From contig CAMDLY010000026.1 in assembly GCA_945902115.1 (NCBI GenBank), forward strand, positions 1-33,469: a stretch of DNA of 33,469 bases, in the 5' to 3' direction. The translations under genes were made by a program, and so were the position numbers. Shown piece after piece: positions 1 to 8,510 of the stretch. The notes below the pieces were generated by a model. That model was given only the letters and a program-made list of their open reading frames with translations. It ran no database searches and was not told the origin of the DNA. Each line of letters opens with the position of its first letter. The stretch's first letter is position 1. Source of the DNA: Lishizhenia tianjinensis. Its GTDB lineage: Bacteria > Bacteroidota > Bacteroidia > Flavobacteriales_D > Crocinitomicaceae.

Positions 1-547
1 TACAGAATTCTAGAGAATCAACTAAATACGCTCTTTCACGCGCTAATTCTGCATTTTTCTTTCGTAATTCAAGCAAGTTCATCACACTTTTTGAAAGCGT
101 CTTCAAACTTGTTAGTTGCCAATCACTTAAAGATTTAGGCGTATCATCAATGACACACAAGGTTCCTAATGCATAGTTATCCTCAGAAATCAACGGGATA
201 CCAGCATAAAAAATAACGTGGGGATCTCCAGTTACTAGGGGATTATTTTTAAAACGCTCGTCAATTCGAGAATCTTCAACAATAAATGGATTACTTTGAT
301 CTTGAATGGCATGATTACAAAATGCTAATTCTCTTGGAGTTTCATCTACTCCTAATCCCACTTTTGATTTGAACCATTGACGCTTTTCATCTATTAGACT
401 AATCAAGGCTATCTTAGTGCCGCAAATTTGAGAAGCAAGGACTGTGATGTCATCAAATTCATTTTCCGCTAACGAATCTAAGACATTATAGCTCTGTAGG
501 GCTTTTAGTCTATTTTTTTCATCAGAAGGTAGTTGATTTGATTGCAT
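1..547 (-). CDS. GAF-domain signalling protein, 3' part outside window
   Basis: The ATG is at 545-547 and the frame stays open to the left edge, so about 182 N-terminal residues are visible and the C-terminus is missing. The start (MQSNQLPSDEKNRLKALQSY) followed by residues VLDSLAENEFDDIT is the usual lead-in of stand-alone or sensor-kinase GAF domains. The GAF fold spans roughly residues 25-165, with the typical elements LISLIDEKRQWFKSKVG, ELAFCNHAI and YAGIPL. A charged helix (ELRKKNAELARERAYL) follows, which often links GAF to a histidine kinase or GGDEF output domain; which one cannot be seen here. Its start lies 3 nt after the stop codon of the H-NOX gene, so the two are almost certainly co-transcribed and this protein is the probable signalling partner of the heme sensor. 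Confidence 0.85.
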   Translation of the reverse strand, partial: MQSNQLPSDEKNRLKALQSYNVLDSLAENEFDDITVLASQICGTKIALISLIDEKRQWFKSKVGLGVDETPRELAFCNHAIQDQSNPFIVEDSRIDERFKNNPLVTGDPHVIFYAGIPLISEDNYALGTLCVIDDTPKSLSDWQLTSLKTLSKSVMNLLELRKKNAELARERAYLVDSLEFC

Positions 548-550
548 GTT

Positions 551-1093
551 TTACCACCTAATCAAAAAGACATGGCAACCGTTTTGCTCATTTTTTATTT
601 GTATTTGTTCTGTAGTTACCACCATATTGAAACGCTTACCCAAACCCCTGATTAGGCCATACAACATGGGCACTAAACCTTCACGGTGCGAGCGATACTC
701 CAATTCTACAGAATTTTCTTTTTGGTTTCGCGTAGAGAATTGCGGCGCTGCAAGTTGAGGCATAATATTGTTGATCCGGTAATGCAACATGTCAAGATTT
801 CCCAAAAACTCAACAAAAGAAGAGCCGGTCAAATCCATTAAATCTCCATAACCTTCATCCGCAGTATAGAGTATCCAGTATTCCCCAAAAGCCTCTAAAA
901 TATCGGCTGCATCAGCTTTTAAAACAATTGAAGCATTCTTAACGAGGTCATAGGTTATTTTATCTGGGTATGGATTCATCCCTATAAAATCCATATCCTC
1001 AAAATCTGAAAGTCGACAAATCTCCTTCCAAACCTCTTCCCCATGGTTAGTGACCACAAGATCTTTTATGGCTATATTTACCAGTCCATACAT
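551..1093 (-). CDS. H-NOX heme nitric-oxide-sensing protein
   Basis: A 180-residue stand-alone H-NOX (HNOB) domain, the usual length of the family. It starts MYGLVNIAIKDLV, as many H-NOX proteins do. An upstream in-frame ATG at 1168 would add 25 residues foreign to the family, so the start at 1093 is preferred. The proximal heme ligand is His104 in LDMLHYRI. The heme-propionate motif Y-x-S-x-R is Y133-R-S-H-R137. The position five residues after that Arg, where O2-binding H-NOX proteins carry a distal Tyr, is Pro142, and no distal Tyr is evident. By family knowledge this predicts binding of NO (and CO) but not O2. The partner is the GAF protein 3 nt downstream. The protein should be cytoplasmic, as no signal peptide or membrane segment is present. 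Identification is firm; ligand choice is inferred. Confidence 0.93.
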   Translation of the reverse strand: MYGLVNIAIKDLVVTNHGEEVWKEICRLSDFEDMDFIGMNPYPDKITYDLVKNASIVLKADAADILEAFGEYWILYTADEGYGDLMDLTGSSFVEFLGNLDMLHYRINNIMPQLAAPQFSTRNQKENSVELEYRSHREGLVPMLYGLIRGLGKRFNMVVTTEQIQIKNEQNGCHVFLIRW

Positions 1094-1096
1094 AGT

Positions 1097-1104
1097 CAAA
1101 AATA
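1097..1104 (-). promoter_or_regulatory. -7 box (TATTTTTG) of the H-NOX gene
   Basis: Read on the minus strand, TATTTTTG matches the Bacteroidetes -7 consensus TAnnTTTG and ends only 3 nt before the ATG at 1093. If used, the mRNA would begin at or next to the start codon. No clear -33 TTG was found at the expected distance, so this is moderate evidence only. Confidence 0.45.
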
Positions 1105-1375
1105 TTAGTTTGTCGTAAAGATGATAAAATTGCACGAAATAGTTGTGAAAAGGGAAATAAAACTTCATTTCGTTTTACTATCTAAGTAAAAACACTTAGG
1201 CTCTTGTAAGCATAATCGCTTGAATTAAATTGAAAAGTTTGAAAGTGACTTTACAGATCGAAAATATATTAAATAGTTGCACTGAGTTCAAATCATAACA
1301 AGACTAAGGTGATAGACGAGCACTTAAGAAACATTAAATAAGTGTTAAGAAGAAAATTCTTACTAAATCTTTATA

Positions 1376-1383
1376 TACTTTTG
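1376..1383 (+). promoter_or_regulatory. -7 box (TACTTTTG) upstream of the T9SS protein
   Basis: TACTTTTG fits TAnnTTTG and lies 30 nt upstream of the ATG at 1414. It lies inside the frame that would be used if translation began at the GTG at 1342, which supports 1414 as the true start. No good -33 element is visible. Confidence 0.4.
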
Positions 1384-1413
1384 AGTCCGAAATTGATTAA
1401 CCATTTCCAGATT

Positions 1414-3873
1414 ATGTTAAAAATCTTACTAGCAGTCCTTGTTTTGCAAGTTGCTGAAAGTTTTGCACAAGTTAATATAACACGCCCTGCGTTAACCATT
1501 GAATCCTGTGTTACACCAAGTTCCTATTTAGCCATGGGTAACATTGTAATTACAGAAAATAACAACGCAGATTTTTCCACAGGATCGAATTTGACCTTAG
1601 TTTTTTCACTTCCTGCAAATTTTGAATTTTTACAGAATACCGGATCAGTGAGTGTTACTAATAATCGAAATCTACAAATTGTTACCTCTACGATATCGTC
1701 GAGTCAAATCTCAATTAACTATAACTGCTCGGGAAACAATAAATCGGATCAACTAACGATTTCTGGGCTACAAATTAGAGCTTCAGTAAATCAAACGTCA
1801 ACCATAACACGATCAGGTGGTACGGGTTTAGTGAATGGCCTCGTAACTAATACCGCCCTTACCAATAATTTAAAAGCCACTTTTTTTTCTCCTTTGGTAT
1901 ACCGAACAAAATCCACGCTTACAGGACAATTAGATTGGAATAGCACAAACACTTGGGTATGCGGAGTTGTACCACCGACTGATGGAAGCGCTGATGTGTA
2001 CGTAAGTGTCTACCAAGGAGACTTCAGTGCCTCAAATTTGCTTTATTTTAGAAATGCAAATGTTAAATCCTTGACAGTTGAAACTGGGGCAAATTTTTCT
2101 CCCCCGAGCGGAAATGGTACACTCTTGACAGTCAATGAAAATTTCGTTATCGAATCAGGAGCATTTCTTAGACAAGCCAACTGGCCATCAAATGGATTAA
2201 ACACACTTGTTATTAAAGGTGCTTTTCAGAATAACGGAACCATCACTACAGATGGTGCAAATAATAAGTATAGTCTTGATATAACACTAAATGGTACTTC
2301 AGCACAAACTATTTCGGGAACCGGAACATTCAATATGATAAGAGGCTCGCAATTAGCGACCCTTACGCTGGATAATACCTCAGGCATCACTCTCAAATCA
2401 AATTTTTCGACCAACGATGTGAATGGCCCAGGTGGTGCTGTGGTTGTGAACGGTTTACTGTCATTCGATAATTCATCCAACCAATTTACTGGTTCTGGCA
2501 CTCTTACAATGAACGGAAAAACAATTTTAAAAGCTGCTACCTTCTACGGCCACTTCGCAATGACGGGAACTAGAACCTTAGGAGCAACATCCACCATCGA
2601 ATATACGAACACCTTTTCAACAATTAACACAAGCAATATTCCAAGTTTATCGCTCTATCGTTTGACCTCAAATGTTGGTAGTTCTGGAACCCTTTCCGTT
2701 GAGAATAATTTGTCAGTTTTTAACTTATTGACGTTGACTTCGGGAAAAATTAACATGGGCGCAAGTACCTTAACTATTGGAACTACGTCATCAAATGGGG
2801 ATATTAGCGGTGCTAGTGTTAATGCTTACATCATTGCAATTGACGGTACAACACCTGCGCAACTTATTCGTAGGGTAAATTCCACCTCCAACACTACCTA
2901 TGTGTTTCCCATAGGTACAAGTAGTGTCTACACACCTGTTACTGTAAAGTTGATAAGCGGCACACTGTCTAATGCAAGCATCGCCGTTAGGACAAAAAAT
3001 ACTAGTGTAACAGGAGTGAATAGTAATTTAGGCAGAAAATTAAATCGGTCTTGGTTCGTGGAGGCATCAGGCATTACCTCTCCTTCATATGACATAAGCT
3101 ACACCTACGGCTCTATAAATGAATTAGTTGGGGATCCTTTTTTAGATTTAATACCCCTCAAAGTTAGCAATGGGACGTGGTATGCCCCAACAAATTCACT
3201 TTTTACAAATTGTTCTAAAATTGGAAGCAATTCGGTTAGTTATTCTACTAGAACCGTATCTTGGTCGGGTCTCAATTCATTCAGTGAATTCGGAGCAGGG
3301 GGTGATGATCAGATACCTTTGCCTATTGAGCTCGTCTCACTTAACGGGCATTGTGACCAGAGTATCATAAATTTATCATGGCAAACGGCATCAGAATATA
3401 ACAGTGCGTATTTCGATGTGGAGAAATCTAGAGATGGTCAAAACTGGCTCTTGCACACCACGATACAATCTGCCGGAAATTCGAATGAATTGATTACCTA
3501 CGAGTGCACTGATAATTATGGAATTGAGGGAGACAATTATTTTCGATTGCGTCAAGTAGACGTGGATGGAACCGAAAAATTATACGATCCGATAAATGTA
3601 AGTTGCCATGAAAAAACAGCAGGATATATCTCAAGTTATCCCAATCCATCAGGGAGTTCATTTCAGCTTATTGTGAACAACAAAGCTTTTTATGGAAATA
3701 GTATGTTAAATATTCATAATGCCTCGGGTAAATTAATCGAACAAATCGCCATTGAAGTAAAAGAAGGAATTAACCTGTTCAATATTAATCAAGAGTTAAA
3801 ATCAGGGATCTATTTCTTGAATATTTCTAATGAATCAACGTATTCGCCCCTATTGAGGCACGCGATTTTGTAA
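1414..3873 (+). CDS. Secreted beta-rich protein with T9SS type A sorting domain
   Basis: An 819-residue protein. The ATG at 1414 gives a clean signal peptide (MLKILLAVLVLQVAESFAQ, cut after about residue 19). The frame extends back to a GTG at 1342, but that would place 24 extra residues before the signal peptide. Residues about 20-630 are Ser/Thr/Asn/Gly-rich with repeated short strands of beta-helix or adhesin character and no catalytic motif I recognise. Residues about 640-735 form the fibronectin-like module common before T9SS tails (LPIELVSLNG, LSWQTASEYN, FDVEKSRDGQNW). Residues about 740-819 are a type A sorting domain beginning SYPNPSGSSFQL and ending in short strands. It should be exported by Sec and then T9SS to the cell surface. 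Its specific function is unknown. It stands alone between a divergent signalling pair and the ccsBA operon. Confidence 0.88.
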   Translation: MLKILLAVLVLQVAESFAQVNITRPALTIESCVTPSSYLAMGNIVITENNNADFSTGSNLTLVFSLPANFEFLQNTGSVSVTNNRNLQIVTSTISSSQISINYNCSGNNKSDQLTISGLQIRASVNQTSTITRSGGTGLVNGLVTNTALTNNLKATFFSPLVYRTKSTLTGQLDWNSTNTWVCGVVPPTDGSADVYVSVYQGDFSASNLLYFRNANVKSLTVETGANFSPPSGNGTLLTVNENFVIESGAFLRQANWPSNGLNTLVIKGAFQNNGTITTDGANNKYSLDITLNGTSAQTISGTGTFNMIRGSQLATLTLDNTSGITLKSNFSTNDVNGPGGAVVVNGLLSFDNSSNQFTGSGTLTMNGKTILKAATFYGHFAMTGTRTLGATSTIEYTNTFSTINTSNIPSLSLYRLTSNVGSSGTLSVENNLSVFNLLTLTSGKINMGASTLTIGTTSSNGDISGASVNAYIIAIDGTTPAQLIRRVNSTSNTTYVFPIGTSSVYTPVTVKLISGTLSNASIAVRTKNTSVTGVNSNLGRKLNRSWFVEASGITSPSYDISYTYGSINELVGDPFLDLIPLKVSNGTWYAPTNSLFTNCSKIGSNSVSYSTRTVSWSGLNSFSEFGAGGDDQIPLPIELVSLNGHCDQSIINLSWQTASEYNSAYFDVEKSRDGQNWLLHTTIQSAGNSNELITYECTDNYGIEGDNYFRLRQVDVDGTEKLYDPINVSCHEKTAGYISSYPNPSGSSFQLIVNNKAFYGNSMLNIHNASGKLIEQIAIEVKEGINLFNINQELKSGIYFLNISNESTYSPLLRHAIL

Positions 3874-4040
3874 TTGAATCTGCGCTTGTTATATCCTAAA
3901 CATTAACTTATTCACCAAATATTTACTAGAATTAATCAAAGGTGAGTTTGTAATTTAGTTATTTCCATTAAAGTAACTTCCTACGTTCGTTATTAATCGT
4001 TAAATAGTCCTTTTTTTTAATTATTCTTGTGATGATTGCT

Positions 4041-4048
4041 TATTTTTG
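4041..4048 (+). promoter_or_regulatory. -7 box (TATTTTTG) of the ccsBA operon
   Basis: TATTTTTG matches TAnnTTTG and is followed by 5 nt and then the ATG at 4054, implying a leaderless or nearly leaderless transcript. No TTG is found 17-23 nt upstream, so the -33 element is weak or absent. Its position inside the upstream extension of the reading frame (from 4036) argues for the start at 4054. Confidence 0.5.
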
Positions 4049-4053
4049 TGGCC

Positions 4054-7000
4054 ATGAATTTCACAATTATTAATACCATTTTAAAAGAGTTCTTTTCAAT
4101 GCGCCTCATGGCGTTGGCATTGTTTGTTTTTTTAGCCGCAATCGCCATAGCCACGTTTATTGAATCGCTCTATGGCATTCAGGCTGCAAAAATTTTGGTG
4201 TACAATCATTGGTGGTTTGAAATTTTATTAGTCTACTTGGGAATGTCCTTGATATCGAATATCACTAGGTACAAAATGTGGCAACGCGAGAAAATTGCCA
4301 TGTTGACATTTCACCTATCATTTATCTTTATCTTGATAGGTGCCGGCATAACGAGAAAGATAGGTTTTGAAGGTATTATGGTAGTGCCTGAGGGATCTGA
4401 AATAAATTACATCTACAGTGGAGATCCTCATCTTTTAATTAATATTCAGAATCCTAAGAAAAAAGAATCAGCTGCTACATTTATAGAAGAAAAAAAATTG
4501 CTCTCCATCATTACGAATAATGATTTTGACTTATCCTACGAATTCGAAGGAAAGCCACTTACAATATCCTATGTAGATTTTAAAGCGAAATGCACAAAAG
4601 CCATCGAGTCCAACGCCTCCATAAAAGAATTTGGTATTGAATTATTCACCAACGGAAGAAAGTCTAACGCACTTTTTAAAGAAGAGGTTTTAAGTGTTAG
4701 CGACGTCCCTATTACCCTAAACACGCCATTAGAAGCCCCGGGAATTGAAATTAAATCGTTCGGTGATTCTTTAATGATAAAAAGTGCAGTCCCTATTGAA
4801 GTTGTTAAGATGTCTGAACTCAAGCAAGAAGAACAAAAAACAGGCATTCAGGACTCGACAAAAATTAAAAAGATCCCAGTAAATATTTGGTATCCTTTTA
4901 CTACGCGAACACTTTACAAGGTGGGAAATGATCAGTTCGTTTTCAACCGCATACTCGCAAATTCAAGAAGAGGACTTGTGCCGACGGGAAACTTAAAAGA
5001 AGGACTCGATTACTTAACAGTTTCTGTTACCTACGACGGTAAACAAAAGGAGGTGCAATTAGAAGGAGGAATGGGTAATGTCCCTACCCCTGAAAAGTTT
5101 GAGTTAGGAGAAATGATACTACAACTGGAATACGGAGCAATTCGAAAAACTCTCCCTTTTACCATTACATGTAAAGACTTTCAACTAGATCATTATCCGG
5201 GTTCTCAAGCTCCCTCGTCTTTTGCTAGTGTTGTGCAGGTCAAGGACCCAAGGAGCGGAGAAAAATTTGACCAACGTATTTTCATGAACAATGTCATGGA
5301 TTACGACGGGTACCGCTTTTTTCAGTCCAGTTATAAGTTAGATGATCCATCTACCCCTGAAAACGAAGAAGCAACTGTTTTGCAGGTAAATAGTGACTTT
5401 TGGGGTACTAACATTACGTATTTTGGATATCTCATGATGAGCATTGCCATGATTCTTTCCCTATTTGCCTCAGTAGGACGTTTTCGCCTATTGAATCAGA
5501 AGTTGAAAGGGCTCCAAGAAAGAAGAAAAAATTTATCAGGAATCCCGATATTGTTAGGTATTCTTTGCTTCCAACAAGTCAGTATTGCTCAAATCAATGA
5601 CCACAGCTCACCTGATTTAGTAGATTTCTCTGCTTATCACCAAGTTGTCAGTGAAGATCATTCTGATAAACTAGCGAAATTGCTTATTCAAGAAATCAAA
5701 TACAACCACGAACAACATCAATTTACCCCAACGGGACGCATCATTCCTTTTCACACCATAGCAGATCGCCTGCTTAGAAAAATTTACCGTGGCACCTCCT
5801 TCGATGGAAAAAATCCAGTGCAGGTTATTTTCAGCATGCACTTATACCAACAGCATTGGGCGAAGCAAAATATTATTCAAGTGCCGACCGCGGTAAGAGA
5901 ACGGCTCAAGCTCAATGAATATGCTTCTTTGAGTGAATTAACCGCAGAAAATGGGCAATTCAAGTGGATGGAGGCCTATGAAAAAGCGCATATAAAGTTG
6001 GAGTCACAGCGCAGCGAATTCGATAAAAAACTCATCAAACTGAATGAAAAATTTGAGGTCGTGAAGGGAATTTTTTCATGGAATTATTTCAGGATGGCGC
6101 CACTGGATAAAGACAAACAAAATAGGTGGTTACAACCGAAACGCATGTACGAAGGAATTGTAAATCCCTATGTTCTGGATACAGCTTTTTTCCATGTTAA
6201 TTTAGAGGATTTTCAACAAGCAAACGATACCTCAAATTATCTTCTTTTTGCTGAAATGTACAATGCCTTGTACCCAAGTAAAAATATCAACGAGATCCTC
6301 GCGATGCCACCGCCCACATTATTTATTGATATTTTACACTTTTCTCCGATTCAGAAAGCCCAGCAGTCAGGTAACTATAAACATGCTGAAGAACTGCTCG
6401 GGAACTACAAGAATTTCCTGGAGAAATTCGTCAATTTGTCTCCTGCCGATGTAGAAACCAGCATTTCGATTCTCAGGTATGTACTCATTACAACAGATGA
6501 GGCTGCTCGTACTGGCGACTTTACAAAAGCAGACGCTTTACTTGAAAAAATTATTGCTCGCCAGCGCAGCATTGGAAAAGATGTGGTGCCTTCAGAGACC
6601 ATGGTAGATGCTGAGATTCGCTACAATAAAATGCAGATTTTCAAAAACACAGGCTATGGCTACGCTCTCTGTGGCTTCCTTATGCTGATCTTGTTTTTTT
6701 GGCAATTATTTATCCGTCCTGATGGGAAATTATACCGCATATTAAATGTAATTGTTAAGGTATTCTTTTGGCTTATTATTGCAATGTTTTTGTACCACGG
6801 AGCTGGAATAGGCATGCGTTGGGCAATTTCAGGGCATGCACCTTGGAGCAATGGCTACGAGGCATTGGTATTTATCGCGTGGGTTACGATGATAGCAGGC
6901 ATCGCATTCTCTCGAAAAAATGCCGCAGTATTGCCGGCGACTGCACTTCTAGCCTTTTTTATGTTATTCGTAACAGAACAGAACCTCATGGATCCGGAAA

Positions 7001-7818
7001 TCACTCCACTTGTTCCTGTTCTTCAATCCTATTGGTTGATGATTCACGTGGCCATAATTACCGGAAGTTACGGCTTCCTTGGTCTAGGAGCCATTTTAGG
7101 GTTAATAAATACCCTTCTATTTATTTTCAAACGACAGAAGAATAAAACCATTCTAGATATCAATATCAGCGAATTAACCTATGTCTCGGATATGACAATC
7201 ACCATCGGTTTATTCATGTTAACCATCGGAACCTTTTTAGGGGGTGTATGGGCCAATGAATCGTGGGGAAGGTATTGGGGTTGGGATCCGAAAGAAACGT
7301 GGGCACTGGTTTCAGTGCTCGTTTATGCAATTCTTTTGCACCTGCGATTTATCCCACAAACCAATACAAAGTTTATATACAACACATTTTCTCTTTGGGG
7401 ATATTCCGCTATCCTATTCACGTTTTTTGGGGTAAACTTTATGTTGGTGGGTTTACACTCATATGCGCAAGGGGAAGGACTTGGTAGCTTACCGAGTTGG
7501 TTGCTTTACACCGTAGCCATATTTTATTTTATCTCCGAGCTAGCCGCTACACGCAATACGTTAATGGAAAATACTAAGGACCGATCCTTAAAAACTGTGG
7601 TGAAATATATTGCCATCAAATTGGTGATAGTTACGAGTATTTTCTTGAGCGTTTACCTCATCTTTAAAAGTTATATAGATAGCAGTAATCCTGCGCAAGA
7701 TTACTTATTTACCTCGTTTAAGTACTTGGAATATGCCCTGCTCACGCTTTTGGTAATTGTTGGGGTTAACGCCTTGCTTATCCCACTTAAAATGAGGTGG
7801 ATATTAAAATCCTGGTAA
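4054..7818 (+). CDS. ccsA: Fused ResB-CcsA (CcsBA) cytochrome c heme-lyase
   Basis: A 1254-residue fusion of the two subunits of system II cytochrome c synthetase, which carries heme across the inner membrane and attaches it to CXXCH apocytochromes. The N-terminal ResB/Ccs1-like half begins with membrane segments, including a helix with the TM histidine motif LTFHLSFIFILIGAG. A periplasmic region ends YDGYRFFQSSYK, followed by another helix near residue 470. A long soluble stretch of about 370 residues comes next. The C-terminal CcsA half is polytopic and has the WWD heme-handling motif (ESWGRYWGWDPKETW), with flanking conserved His residues in SGHAPWSNGYEAL and in LVGLHSYAQG. Fused long CcsBA proteins are known in Bacteroidota. 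The ATG at 4054 is chosen over 4036 because of the -7 box just upstream. It overlaps the next gene by 1 nt (TAATG), so an operon is likely. Confidence 0.93.
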   Translation: MNFTIINTILKEFFSMRLMALALFVFLAAIAIATFIESLYGIQAAKILVYNHWWFEILLVYLGMSLISNITRYKMWQREKIAMLTFHLSFIFILIGAGITRKIGFEGIMVVPEGSEINYIYSGDPHLLINIQNPKKKESAATFIEEKKLLSIITNNDFDLSYEFEGKPLTISYVDFKAKCTKAIESNASIKEFGIELFTNGRKSNALFKEEVLSVSDVPITLNTPLEAPGIEIKSFGDSLMIKSAVPIEVVKMSELKQEEQKTGIQDSTKIKKIPVNIWYPFTTRTLYKVGNDQFVFNRILANSRRGLVPTGNLKEGLDYLTVSVTYDGKQKEVQLEGGMGNVPTPEKFELGEMILQLEYGAIRKTLPFTITCKDFQLDHYPGSQAPSSFASVVQVKDPRSGEKFDQRIFMNNVMDYDGYRFFQSSYKLDDPSTPENEEATVLQVNSDFWGTNITYFGYLMMSIAMILSLFASVGRFRLLNQKLKGLQERRKNLSGIPILLGILCFQQVSIAQINDHSSPDLVDFSAYHQVVSEDHSDKLAKLLIQEIKYNHEQHQFTPTGRIIPFHTIADRLLRKIYRGTSFDGKNPVQVIFSMHLYQQHWAKQNIIQVPTAVRERLKLNEYASLSELTAENGQFKWMEAYEKAHIKLESQRSEFDKKLIKLNEKFEVVKGIFSWNYFRMAPLDKDKQNRWLQPKRMYEGIVNPYVLDTAFFHVNLEDFQQANDTSNYLLFAEMYNALYPSKNINEILAMPPPTLFIDILHFSPIQKAQQSGNYKHAEELLGNYKNFLEKFVNLSPADVETSISILRYVLITTDEAARTGDFTKADALLEKIIARQRSIGKDVVPSETMVDAEIRYNKMQIFKNTGYGYALCGFLMLILFFWQLFIRPDGKLYRILNVIVKVFFWLIIAMFLYHGAGIGMRWAISGHAPWSNGYEALVFIAWVTMIAGIAFSRKNAAVLPATALLAFFMLFVTEQNLMDPEITPLVPVLQSYWLMIHVAIITGSYGFLGLGAILGLINTLLFIFKRQKNKTILDINISELTYVSDMTITIGLFMLTIGTFLGGVWANESWGRYWGWDPKETWALVSVLVYAILLHLRFIPQTNTKFIYNTFSLWGYSAILFTFFGVNFMLVGLHSYAQGEGLGSLPSWLLYTVAIFYFISELAATRNTLMENTKDRSLKTVVKYIAIKLVIVTSIFLSVYLIFKSYIDSSNPAQDYLFTSFKYLEYALLTLLVIVGVNALLIPLKMRWILKSW

Positions 7819-8510
7819 TGGATTCTTTGGCTAAACGCATACTATTTGAGGACAATCATGTCCTGGTGGTTAACAAACTCCCCTCGGAAATTGTGCAAGG
7901 CGACAAAACAGGTGACGAGCCACTTCCGGAGCTCATTAAAAGATTTCTTAAGGATAAATACCAAAAGCCTGGCAACGTGTTTTGTGGCGTAGTTCATCGC
8001 TTGGATCGGCCTACAAGTGGTGTGGTAGTTTTTGCGAAAACAAGCAAAGCATTGGAACGTCTTAATGGCCAATTCCGCGACAAAGAAACCAATAAAACCT
8101 ACTGGGCAATCGTAGAGCAGATACCTCAAGAACTAAAGGGTACACTTACAGATTACCTCAAAAAAAATGAGGCGCAAAACAAAAGCTATGTTGTCAACGC
8201 AACTGTTGCTGGTGCGAAACGAGCCGTGATGCACTACAGGCATTTGGCTTCCTCAGACAACTACCACTTGATGGAAGTTAAAATCGAAACCGGAAGGCAT
8301 CATCAGATCCGTGTGCAATTGAGTAAGATGGGCTGTATCATAAAAGGTGATTTAAAGTACGGTGCGAAAAGAGCAAATTCGGATGCCTCCATAGGATTAC
8401 ACGCCAGGTCATTGACATTTACTCACCCAACCACGAAAGAGGAAATGACGTTTGTGGCAAATCCCCCTGAGGACGCAGTTTGGAATTTTTTCTTGAAAAC
8501 GCTATGTTGA
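7818..8510 (+). CDS. RluA-family RNA pseudouridine synthase
   Basis: A 230-residue protein that isomerises specific uridines of rRNA or tRNA to pseudouridine. The catalytic motif HRLDRPTSG is present at residues 60-68, with the nucleophilic Asp63. The conserved later motifs YWAIVE and GRHHQIRVQL, with LKYGA after them, are also seen. It lacks an N-terminal S4 domain, like the shorter RluA/TruC-type members, so the exact target base cannot be named. The ATG at 7818 shares one base with the ccsBA stop codon; a GTG at 7797 is in frame but would add residues inside the ccsBA end. It overlaps queA by 7 nt, suggesting translational coupling. Confidence 0.92.
   Translation: MDSLAKRILFEDNHVLVVNKLPSEIVQGDKTGDEPLPELIKRFLKDKYQKPGNVFCGVVHRLDRPTSGVVVFAKTSKALERLNGQFRDKETNKTYWAIVEQIPQELKGTLTDYLKKNEAQNKSYVVNATVAGAKRAVMHYRHLASSDNYHLMEVKIETGRHHQIRVQLSKMGCIIKGDLKYGAKRANSDASIGLHARSLTFTHPTTKEEMTFVANPPEDAVWNFFLKTLC

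Noticed and set aside
551-1168. Longer H-NOX protein starting at 1168
   Set aside because: The extra 25 residues do not fit the family, which starts at MYGLVN, and the -7 box at 1097-1104 would fall inside the gene.
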